Positions 1 through 5,671 of a stretch of 15,966 nucleotides of DNA are shown here, piece after piece. The notes under the pieces were generated by a model. The model worked only from the letters and a program-made list of their open reading frames with translations, had not been told where the DNA came from and searched no databases. The translations under genes were made by a program, and so were the position numbers. Numbering within the stretch: position 1 is the stretch's first letter; each line of letters starts with the position of its first letter. The stretch is from contig DASSHC010000155.1 in assembly GCA_035693105.1 (NCBI GenBank), positions 1 to 15,966 on the forward strand, in the 5' to 3' direction. The DNA is from DASSHC01 sp035693105 (GTDB lineage Bacteria; Chloroflexota; Chloroflexia; Thermomicrobiales; Thermomicrobiaceae).

Positions 1-138
1 GAGCAGCAGCGTAGCGCGGGCGTGACGCCCGATCTCATCCGGCTCTCGATCGGGATCGAAGACGTCGAAGACATCGTCGATGACCTGGACCAGGCGCTCG
101 ACACGGCGCTGAATCGGGTGACGGTGGCGACGGCGTAA
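1..138 (+). CDS. C-terminal end of a Cys/Met metabolism PLP-dependent enzyme (MetY/MetB-like), 5' truncated by window
   Basis: An open frame enters at base 1 and stops at TAA 136-138, giving 45 residues. The segment VTPDLIRLSIGIEDVEDIVD is the conserved C-terminus of the Cys/Met metabolism PLP family (O-acetylhomoserine sulfhydrylase MetY, cystathionine gamma-synthase MetB and relatives). In that family the Arg of the RLS(I/V)GIE motif contacts the substrate carboxylate. These enzymes replace the activated hydroxyl of O-acyl-homoserine with sulfide or cysteine in the cytoplasm. The family is clear, but which member it is cannot be decided from the tail alone. The neighbouring homoserine dehydrogenase and asd, which supply homoserine, favour MetY or MetB over a lyase; that part is inference. 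The gene converges with homoserine dehydrogenase across a palindromic spacer. Confidence 0.8.
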   Translation, partial: EQQRSAGVTPDLIRLSIGIEDVEDIVDDLDQALDTALNRVTVATA

Positions 139-167
139 GACGGGCCCTCTCCCCAACCCGGACGGAG

Positions 168-245
168 CCTCTCCCAATGCTGGGAGAAGGGCTTACAAAG
201 TCTGATCGTAACCAACTCCCCTTCTCCCAGCATTGGGAGAAGGGG
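168..245. terminator. Double palindrome between convergent genes (bidirectional terminator or REP-like repeat)
   Basis: Two related palindromes lie between the two stop codons. At 218-245 there is a 12-bp perfect stem, CCCCTTCTCCCA with TGGGAGAAGGGG, around a GCAT loop. At 168-190 a second, slightly imperfect copy has the loop ATGC and is inverted relative to the first, so 170-190 can also pair with 222-242. No U-tract follows on either side, so intrinsic termination is plausible but not canonical. A repeat of the REP type that also insulates convergent transcription is the alternative. Confidence 0.55.
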
Positions 246-266
246 CGGGAGGATGAGGGCCCGCGC

Positions 267-1286
267 CTAGACCGCGAGGATTATCGGCGCCAGCGCCTTC
301 GCGCCGATGCGGGCTGCCTCGACGATGTCGGAGACGACGGCGCTGGCGGTCGGTAGGGGGCCGGCGCCCTGGCCGTAGAGCAGGACCGGGCCGACGCGCT
401 GGCCGACCAGCTCGACGGCGTTGAAGTTGGCCGGGACGTGGGCCAGCAGGTCGTCGCCGGGCACCACTTCGGGCGAGACGGTCAGCACCAACTGATCGAC
501 GTTCCACTCGGCGCGGGCGATCAGCTTGAGCGCGCCGCCCTCGCGCCGGGCGGACTGCACGGCCTGCGCGGTCACATTGGCGATGCCGGTGCGCTCGACC
601 TGATCGGGGTGGATGTGGCGTCCGGTCATCAGCGAGGCCAGGATCGCCAGCTTGTAGGCCGCGTCGTAACCCTCGACGTCGGCGGTCGGGTCGGGCTCGG
701 CGTAGCCGCGCCGCTGCGCCTCGGCCAGCGCGTCGGCGTACGAGGTGCCCTGCTCGGCCATCTGGCTCAAGATGAAGTTGGTGGTGCCGTTGACGATGCC
801 GCGAACCAGGCTGATCTGATTGTCGACCAGGATCTGGCGGTAGGCGACCATCAGCGGGATGCCGCCGCCGACGCTGGCTTCGAAGAGGAGGGCGCGGCCG
901 GCCTGATGAGCGGCTCGCAGCAGTTCGACGAAGTGCTTGCTCAGCGCCTCCTTGTTGGCGGTGACCACGTGCTTGCCGGCTTCGAGCGCCCGTAGCATCT
1001 GGCCCGCCGCCGGCTGCTCGCCGCCCAGGGTCTCGACCACGACCTGGATCTGATCGTTGGCCAGAATGTCATCGATCGAGGCGACGAAGAGCGACTGGTC
1101 GAGATCCGCGCGGGCCAGACGTTCCGGCCCGCGCTCCAGCACCGCACGCACCGTGAGCTGCACGCCCGCGCGCATGGCGATCAGCGACCGTTGCTCGGCG
1201 ATCGTGCGCGCCACCGCCGCGCCGACCGTGCCCAGCCCCAGGATCGCGACGCCGACTTGCTGAACCGTCGATTCCACTCGTTCCAT
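267..1286 (-). CDS. hom: Homoserine dehydrogenase, short form without ACT domain
   Basis: Reduces aspartate-4-semialdehyde to homoserine with NAD(P)H, the branch point to Met and Thr. The 339 residues carry an N-terminal Rossmann motif GLGTVG (17-22), TANK (109-112, with the conserved Lys112), the signature GIVNGTTNFIL (163-173), and the catalytic stretch DVEGYDAAYK (203-212) with Asp208 and Lys212. Many bacterial homologues are about 430 residues with a C-terminal ACT domain; this one stops right after the catalytic domain, so Thr feedback through ACT is not expected. Start is ATG 1284-1286 with only a weak purine-rich SD (GGGGAACGGG) before it. It is divergent from asd. A minus-strand TATACT at 1357-1362 could be its -10 box, but no good -35 is visible. 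Confidence 0.93.
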   Translation of the reverse strand: MERVESTVQQVGVAILGLGTVGAAVARTIAEQRSLIAMRAGVQLTVRAVLERGPERLARADLDQSLFVASIDDILANDQIQVVVETLGGEQPAAGQMLRALEAGKHVVTANKEALSKHFVELLRAAHQAGRALLFEASVGGGIPLMVAYRQILVDNQISLVRGIVNGTTNFILSQMAEQGTSYADALAEAQRRGYAEPDPTADVEGYDAAYKLAILASLMTGRHIHPDQVERTGIANVTAQAVQSARREGGALKLIARAEWNVDQLVLTVSPEVVPGDDLLAHVPANFNAVELVGQRVGPVLLYGQGAGPLPTASAVVSDIVEAARIGAKALAPIILAV

Positions 1287-1299
1287 CGTCCCGTTCCCC

Positions 1300-1329
1300 T
1301 TGACGCCGCACCGGCTCGCCTGCTATCGT
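1300..1329 (+). promoter_or_regulatory. Candidate sigma-70-type promoter of the asd leader
   Basis: TTGACG at 1300-1305 and TATCGT at 1324-1329 are separated by 18 bp, matching the -35/-10 consensus at 5/6 and 4/6 positions. Start of transcription would be near 1336, giving an untranslated leader of about 210 nt before asd. The -35 lies just upstream of the divergent homoserine dehydrogenase start. Confidence 0.45.
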
Positions 1330-1386
1330 GTCGCCATCGTGTGGGCAACCGCTCGCAGTATACGCGCGGAAGTGGGGCAGCCGGAG

Positions 1387-1461
1387 ATGAGTGCGCTGTC
1401 GCGCATGAGCTGGAGCACTACCACCGCGTCCGCCGGCACACGGGCGGGCGACGTGCCCTAG
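1387..1461 (+). CDS. Putative Thr-containing leader peptide upstream of asd (24 aa)
   Basis: A short ORF, ATG 1387 to TAG 1459-1461, reads MSALSRMSWSTTTASAGTRA then GDVP. Three consecutive Thr codons (ACT ACC ACC, 1417-1425) sit directly before a GC-rich hairpin: 1427-1434 pairs with 1443-1450 around an 8-nt loop. The ORF ends 28 nt before an intrinsic terminator. This is the architecture of ribosome-mediated attenuation, with threonine (an end product of the Asd pathway) as the sensed amino acid. Weak points: GGAG abuts the ATG and the other purine run (GTGGGG, 1372-1377) is distant, so translation initiation is uncertain, and four Thr codons is a modest number. A second helix, GTGGGGC (1372-1378) with GCCCCAC (1468-1474), encloses the whole ORF. 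Confidence 0.35.
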   Translation: MSALSRMSWSTTTASAGTRAGDVP

Positions 1462-1489
1462 CGCGCGGCCCCACAACCCGTGACCGTCG

Positions 1490-1518
1490 GCAGAGGCGAA
1501 AGCCTCTGCTTTTTGTTT
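1490..1518 (+). terminator. Intrinsic terminator in the asd leader (attenuator)
   Basis: GCAGAGGC (1490-1497) and GCCTCTGC (1502-1509) form a perfect 8-bp stem with a GAAA tetraloop, followed by TTTTTGTTT (1510-1518). It lies 30-35 nt upstream of the asd start and downstream of the candidate promoter. With no gene ending before it, it is best read as a conditional terminator controlling asd. A candidate competing helix is CGACG (1449-1453) with CGTCG (1485-1489), but that pairing is short. Confidence 0.8.
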
Positions 1519-1547
1519 GTGGATCGAAACTGGAAGGGAGCCTGGTG

Positions 1548-2597
1548 GTGGAGAAGATCGACGTGGCAGTGCTGGGGGCGACGGGGAGCGTGGGACAGCG
1601 CTTCGTCCAGCTCCTCGACGGCCACCCTTGGTTTCGCGTGGCCGAGGTCGCCGCCAGCGAGCGCTCGGCGGGCAGGCGCTACGCCGAAGCGTGCGACTGG
1701 CGCGTGAGCGCGGCGCCGCCGGAAGAGGCGAGCTGCCTCCGTGTGCAGGGGCTGGACGAGCCGGTGCGCAGTACCCTCGTCTTCTCGGCCCTGCCGGGCG
1801 GGATCGCGCGCGAGCTGGAGGCGCACCTGGCGAGCGAGGGGAAGCGCGTCTTCAGCAACACGCGCGACAACCGCATGGAGCCGGACGTGCCGCTGATGAT
1901 CGCCGAGGTCAACGCCGGCCACGCGGCCGCCATCCGCACGCAGCAGGAGCGGCGCGGCTGGCGCGACGGCTACATCGTGACCAATCCCAACTGCTCGACC
2001 ATCCACTTCGTGCTGGCGGTCAAGCCGCTCTGGGATGCCTTCGGCATCGAGCAGGCAATGGTCACGACCCTCCAGGCGGCCTCCGGCGCCGGCTACCCCG
2101 GCGTCTCTTCGATGGACCTGATCGATAACGTGGTGCCCTATATCGGTGGAGAAGAGGAGAAGATCGAGACGGAGTCGCGCAAGCTGCTCGGCACCTGGGA
2201 CGGCGAGTCGTTCCGCGATGCCCCGCTGGCAGTCAGCGCGCAGTGCCACCGCGTGCCGGTGCGCGACGGCCACACCGAGGCGGTCAGTCTGAAGCTCGGC
2301 CGCCGGGCCGCGATCGACGAGGTCGTCGAGGCGCTGCGCGGCTTCCGCGCCCGGCCGCAGGAGCTGGAGCTGCCCTCGGCGCCAGCGCATCCGGTGGTCG
2401 TGCGCGCGCAGCCTGACCGGCCGCAGCCGATCCTCGACCGCGATGTCGAGCGCGGCATGGCCTCGGTCGTCGGGCGCGTGCGCCCCTGCCCGATCTTCGA
2501 CGTCAAGTTCGTCGTGCTCGGGCACAACACCGTGCGCGGCGCGGCCGGCGCCTCGATTCTGAACGCGGAGCTGCTCTACAAGGAGGGGCTGGTCTAG
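1548..2597 (+). CDS. asd: Aspartate-semialdehyde dehydrogenase (archaeal/fungal-like type)
   Basis: Converts L-aspartyl-4-phosphate to aspartate-4-semialdehyde with NADPH, the shared step to Lys, Met, Thr and Ile. The N-terminus has the nucleotide-binding motif GATGSVGQRF (residues 10-19). The catalytic Cys is in TNPNCST (Cys149) and the catalytic His in RVPVRDGH (His242). About 349 residues and the Cys/His context match the archaeal/fungal-type branch better than the E. coli type. Start: GTG at 1548-1550 lies 7 nt after GGGAG (1536-1540); GTG 1545 is equally in frame but only 4 nt away. The frame is open far upstream, but the terminator at 1490-1518 and the conserved N-terminus rule out an earlier start. 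The leader suggests regulation by transcription attenuation. It converges with the threonine dehydratase gene. Confidence 0.95.
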   Translation: MEKIDVAVLGATGSVGQRFVQLLDGHPWFRVAEVAASERSAGRRYAEACDWRVSAAPPEEASCLRVQGLDEPVRSTLVFSALPGGIARELEAHLASEGKRVFSNTRDNRMEPDVPLMIAEVNAGHAAAIRTQQERRGWRDGYIVTNPNCSTIHFVLAVKPLWDAFGIEQAMVTTLQAASGAGYPGVSSMDLIDNVVPYIGGEEEKIETESRKLLGTWDGESFRDAPLAVSAQCHRVPVRDGHTEAVSLKLGRRAAIDEVVEALRGFRARPQELELPSAPAHPVVVRAQPDRPQPILDRDVERGMASVVGRVRPCPIFDVKFVVLGHNTVRGAAGASILNAELLYKEGLV

Positions 2598-2678
2598 CGA
2601 GGCTGACGCGGCCTTCTCTCGCATGCATCGCGATGGAGGTCACGCGGCTAAAGTTGAAGGTTTGGCGACGGGGCAGGT

Positions 2679-2800
2679 TGGATCCCTCGACGGGTTGGGG
2701 TTGACCGGGTAATGCGAGTGGCCGGCCGGACGGCATCGATCTTCGTCGTCCGCTCCGAACTAACCCCGTCATTCCGAGCCCAGTCGAGGGATTCAACGTG
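2679..2800. repeat. Inverted-repeat pair of the GTCATTCCGAGC type
   Basis: The arm at 2766-2800 reads CCGTCATTCCGAGC, then CAGTCGAGGGATTCAACG. An approximate reverse complement (GGATCCCTCGACGGGTTGGG, then TTGACCGGGTAATG) lies at 2680-2714. The arms are about 50 bp apart in the 274-nt spacer between the convergent asd and threonine dehydratase genes. No gene or clear U-tract terminator is visible in this spacer. The unit resembles intergenic repeats seen in multiple copies in other genomes, but only this one copy of the type is in the window. Confidence 0.45.
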
Positions 2801-2871
2801 GGGCGGCAACCACTGGGGTCGATGGGCACACCCCGTGGCCAAGATGGTCGACCGTTCGACGGAGCCGCCGG

Positions 2872-3798
2872 CTACGCGAGCTTACCCGGTTCGGTGTTGC
2901 CGCCGCAGATGATGACGCCGACGCGCTCGTCGGGCCGGGGGGTGTAGGCGCCGGCGAGGAGCGCGGCCAGCGCGGTCGCGCCGCCCGGCTCGGCGATGAG
3001 GCGCAGCTCGTCCCAGAGCGCCTGCTGCGCCCGCAGAATGGCTTCGTCGGGCACCAGAACGACATCATCGACGTGCCGCTGTGCCACCGCGAAGCCGAGC
3101 TGCCCCGCGCGGCGGGCGCCGAGGGCATCGGCCGCGATCCCGCCGACCTCGACATCGACCGGCTGGCCGGCCTGGACCGCCGACCAGAGCGTCGAAGCCG
3201 CCTCCGGCTCGACGCCGACGATGCGGGTGCGCCCGTCGTACCAGGAGGCGATGCCGCCGATCAGCCCGCCGCCGCCGACCGCGACCAGCACCGTGTCCAG
3301 CTCCGGTGCCTGCGCCTCCAGTTCGCGCGCCAGCGTGCCCTGCCCGGCCAGCACCTCCGCCTGGTCGTAGGCGTGGATGTTCAGCGCGCCGGTCTCAGCC
3401 GCGCGCTCACGGCAGGCCGCCTGGGCTTCGGCGAAATTCGCGCCGATCTGGCGTACTGTCGCGCCATAGCCGCGCAGGCGTGCCACTTTCACCGCCGGGG
3501 AGGACTCCGGCACGAAGATCTCGGCGGGTACGTTGAGCCGCCGGGCGGCGTAGGCCACGCCGGCGCCGTGGTTGCCGCCGGAGGCCGCGATCACGCCGGC
3601 CGCCGGGATGGGCTGGGAGAGGATAGCGTTGAAGGCGCCGCGCACTTTGAAGGAGCCAGTGTGCTGCAGTTGCTCCAGCTTGAGGACGAGCCAGCCGTGC
3701 AGTCCCAGTTCTTCGCCGCGCAGGCGAATGATCGGCGTCTCGCGCACGTAGCCGCTGATTCGCCGCGCCGCGGCTTCGACCTCTTCCCGGCAGACCAT
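2872..3798 (-). CDS. Threonine/serine dehydratase-like PLP enzyme, no ACT domain
   Basis: A fold-type II PLP enzyme of 308 residues. The PLP lysine is in TGSFKVRGA (Lys51), the substrate loop is SGGNHG (73-78) and the phosphate-binding Gly loop is GGGGLIGG (175-182). The C-terminus keeps GGN in the form ICGGN. Most likely reaction: L-threonine to 2-oxobutanoate plus ammonia, the entry to isoleucine synthesis, which fits the nearby ilv genes. There is no C-terminal ACT region, so it resembles the short catabolic/TdcB-type or serine racemase-like enzymes rather than feedback-inhibited IlvA. Substrate is not provable here (Thr, Ser or another hydroxy-amino acid). Start ATG 3796-3798 follows GAGGG at a short spacing. 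It is monocistronic as far as can be seen. Confidence 0.85.
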   Translation of the reverse strand: MVCREEVEAAARRISGYVRETPIIRLRGEELGLHGWLVLKLEQLQHTGSFKVRGAFNAILSQPIPAAGVIAASGGNHGAGVAYAARRLNVPAEIFVPESSPAVKVARLRGYGATVRQIGANFAEAQAACRERAAETGALNIHAYDQAEVLAGQGTLARELEAQAPELDTVLVAVGGGGLIGGIASWYDGRTRIVGVEPEAASTLWSAVQAGQPVDVEVGGIAADALGARRAGQLGFAVAQRHVDDVVLVPDEAILRAQQALWDELRLIAEPGGATALAALLAGAYTPRPDERVGVIICGGNTEPGKLA

Positions 3799-3924
3799 CT
3801 TCCCTCGTCTCCAAGCCGCACGTCCACAATCAACATAAAGTAGTCTGCCACAGCGCGTCGTCCGGTGATGGCCCGTCAGGCGCTAGCGCAGCGTGCAGAG
3901 CCATTGGCGGAGCACTCAGGGTGG

Positions 3925-4126
3925 GGAGATGCTTCGCTACGGCCCAGCATGACCGGGGAGGCTGCGCCTTTCCCCCTGTCATCCCGAGGCCGCAGCCGAA
4001 GGATCTCCTCTGCCTTGAAGCGCCACTCTTGCTTCACGCTCTGGAGAGATCCTTCGCCGCGGCTCAGGATGACAGGGGTGGCGACTCAGTCTGTCCTGTT
4101 GTCCTGAGATTTTCGGCGGGATCTCC
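3925..4126. repeat. Cluster of four alternating inverted-repeat arms (BIME/REP-like)
   Basis: Arms of a ~35-bp repeat alternate in orientation. 3925-3958 is inverted and diverged. 3973-4008 is direct: CCCCTGTCATCCCGAGGC, then CGCAGCCGAAGGATCTCC. 4043-4078 is inverted: GGAGAGATCCTTCGCCGC, then GGCTCAGGATGACAGGGG. 4099-4126 is direct and badly degraded. Neighbouring arms can pair into long hairpins. The cluster fills most of the 447-nt gap (3799-4245) between larE and threonine dehydratase, in which I see no gene. The same family recurs at 5291-5326 and 13415-13499. Frames through it encode RSFAAAQDD or CHPEAAAEES, which often create spurious ORFs. Confidence 0.8.
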
Positions 4127-4216
4127 CTGCTGCGGTCAGTGATTCCGCGACTTGCGCTAATGAGCGGACTTGGGCAGGTGCGAGCGCATGGATGCCGGGG
4201 CGCAAGCTACCTCAGC

Positions 4217-4240
4217 TGGGGGTGCGGTTGGGGGTGCGGT
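4217..4240. repeat. Perfect 12-bp tandem duplication
   Basis: TGGGGGTGCGGT occurs twice head to tail, 6 bp past the larE stop. The plus strand is G-rich here (two G5 runs and two GG runs), so a weak quadruplex is conceivable. It may also be simple replication slippage. Confidence 0.6.
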
Positions 4241-4245
4241 GGCAC

Positions 4246-5094
4246 TCAAGCGTTCGCTGGCCCGCCCGTGCTGGCCTGCTTGACCATCGAGTTCAGCTCT
4301 TCGTTGAGGCTACCCGTGCGATAGCCCAGCAGATCGAGTGCGACGAAACGATAGCCGGCCGCGCGCACGCGCCGCACGATCTCCTCGCGCTGCTCCAGCA
4401 CAAGCGGGAAGTCGGCGGGATCGACCTCGAGCCGGGCCACGGCGTCGTGGTGGCGCACGCGGAAGCCGCGCAGGCCCAGGGCACGCAGCCCCCGCTCCGC
4501 GTCGGCCACCTGCTTCAGCTTCTCGACGGTGATCGGCGTACCGTAGGGGAAGCGGGAGGAGAGGCAGGCGAAGGCGGGCTTGTCCCAGGTGCGCAGGCCC
4601 AGCTCGTTGGAGAGGGCGCGGATCTCGCTCTTGGTCAGCCCGACCTCTTGCAGCGGGCTGCGCACGCCAAGCTGGCGAGCCGCGCGCAGGCCGGGGCGGT
4701 GGTCGCCCAGGTCGTCGGCGTTGGTGCCGTCCAGGATCACAGCGATGCCACGCTCGTCGGCCAGCGCTTTCAGGCGGCCGTAGAGCTCGTGCTTGCAGAA
4801 GAAGCAGCGCTGGTGCGAGTTGAGCGTGTAGCGCGGGTCGGTTAGCTCCTCGGTGCGCACCATGATGTGCTCGACGCCCAGCTCGGCCGCCAGGGCTCGC
4901 GCCTCGGCCATCTCCTCATCAGGATAGGTATCGGAGAGTCCGGTGGCGGCCAGCACGCGATCGCCGAGGACATCGTGCGCGACGCGCAAGACCAGCGTGC
5001 TATCGACGCCCGCGCTATAGGCAACCAGCACCGATCCCATGGCACCGATGACGCGCTGAAGTTCGCGGTACTTGGCTTCGGTGGTCGCTTCCAT
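4246..5094 (-). CDS. larE: LarE-type ATP-dependent sacrificial sulfur transferase
   Basis: A PP-loop ATPase of the family that installs sulfur during synthesis of the nickel-pincer nucleotide cofactor of lactate racemase. LarE adenylates the biscarboxylated pyridinium mononucleotide and donates sulfur from its own cysteine. Visible: PP-loop SAGVDST (27-33), RCFFCK (96-101), DGTNADDLGD (122-131) and ACLSSRFPYG (176-185), whose Cys177 matches the sacrificial Cys (176 in the Lactobacillus plantarum protein). Start: ATG 5092-5094 has AGGAG at 6-nt spacing; an upstream in-frame ATG at 5136 would add 14 poorly conserved residues and lacks that SD. The 282-residue length fits the family. No larA, larB or larC lies in the window, so the cofactor's target enzyme is unknown. 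It lies downstream of pnp, separated by a 577-nt spacer. Confidence 0.9.
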   Translation of the reverse strand: MEATTEAKYRELQRVIGAMGSVLVAYSAGVDSTLVLRVAHDVLGDRVLAATGLSDTYPDEEMAEARALAAELGVEHIMVRTEELTDPRYTLNSHQRCFFCKHELYGRLKALADERGIAVILDGTNADDLGDHRPGLRAARQLGVRSPLQEVGLTKSEIRALSNELGLRTWDKPAFACLSSRFPYGTPITVEKLKQVADAERGLRALGLRGFRVRHHDAVARLEVDPADFPLVLEQREEIVRRVRAAGYRFVALDLLGYRTGSLNEELNSMVKQASTGGPANA

Positions 5095-5290
5095 CTTAGC
5101 TCCTGGTTCGCTCTCGCCACGGTGATCGCCACGCACCAGTTATCGCAGTCTAGCAAAGCAGAATCGGGGCCGTCTAATGGAACGCGAAGGAGGATGCCAA
5201 GTCGGAAGCCTCCTTGCCCTGGAATGTAGCTCCAACCGGACCAGTGGACGATGCACAATTGCCTCGACGACGCCTTGACGGTGAGCGGCA

Positions 5291-5326
5291 GGAGAGATCC
5301 TTCGCTGCGGCTCAGGATGACTGGGG
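5291..5326. repeat. Single arm of the BIME/REP-like family
   Basis: GGAGAGATCCTTCGCTGC, then GGCTCAGGATGACTGGGG, is nearly identical to the arm at 4043-4078 (two differences). A possible degraded partner with the shared core GGCCGCAGCCGA lies at 5352-5363. It sits in the larE-pnp spacer (5095-5671). The rest of that spacer holds a small hairpin (5385-5391 with 5401-5407), the element at 5427-5517 and the palindrome at 5617-5646. I see no gene there. Confidence 0.75.
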
Positions 5327-5426
5327 TGAGGTGCTCGCGTTGACGGGGCGCGGCCGCAGCCGACGCCTCGCTACAAACGGTGTCGACGGCCGGCGTTCAC
5401 GGCCGTCACCATGCCTGGAGAGCGGA

Positions 5427-5517
5427 GTCTCAGCCCCTTCAGTGGGCTTCGTTGATGTTAGCGCGGTTGGCTTTAGCCCCGCGCGACACAGGCGCGGTGG
5501 CTCATGGAAGCTGAGAC
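5427..5517. repeat. 91-bp element with 8-bp terminal inverted repeats and internal palindrome
   Basis: GTCTCAGC (5427-5434) is perfectly inverted as GCTGAGAC (5510-5517). Inside, GCGCGG...GGCT TT AGCC...CCGCGC (5461-5484) is an imperfect palindrome. It has no coding capacity. It could be a miniature mobile element or a structured intergenic repeat; only one copy is visible, so its repeat status is a guess. Confidence 0.3.
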
Positions 5518-5616
5518 ATCGTCTATCAGTACTCGCCCTTCGAGCCATGCCGAGCTATCAGTCCCGCCCCAAACCGCGCCCCCTGCGTGTCGCGCACACT
5601 GCCTGATTCCAAATGG

Positions 5617-5646
5617 GATCGAGCCGGCCCATGGGCCGGCTCGATC
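5617..5646. terminator. Perfect 30-bp palindrome 25 nt past the pnp stop
   Basis: The 13-nt arm GATCGAGCCGGCC (5617-5629) pairs with GGCCGGCTCGATC (5634-5646) around CATG, with no mismatch. On the minus strand it follows pnp directly and would form a very stable 13-bp hairpin. Only CCATTTGG follows it, with no U-tract, so it may act as a 3'-end-protecting hairpin or a Rho-linked end rather than a canonical intrinsic terminator. Confidence 0.6.
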
Positions 5647-5671
5647 GTGTGCGAAGCTGACGCGCTGGCTG

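Noticed and set aside
1336..1547. Known lysine or SAM riboswitch upstream of asd
   Set aside because: I could not find the conserved cores of the lysine box or S-box in this leader by eye. A covariance-model search would be needed to exclude them formally.
1458..2624. 388-codon minus-strand ORF
   Set aside because: It mirrors asd on the other strand, crosses the attenuator and has no protein-family features.
3865..4142. Two small plus-strand ORFs containing RSFAAAQDD
   Set aside because: They translate the inverted-repeat arms; such peptides are a known artefact of these intergenic repeats.
4217..4240. Possible CRISPR or longer tandem array
   Set aside because: There are only two copies of a 12-bp unit without spacers; simple duplication.
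5214..5606. 130-codon plus-strand ORF in the larE-pnp spacer
   Set aside because: It again translates a repeat arm (RSFAAAQDD), lacks an SD and shows no family features.
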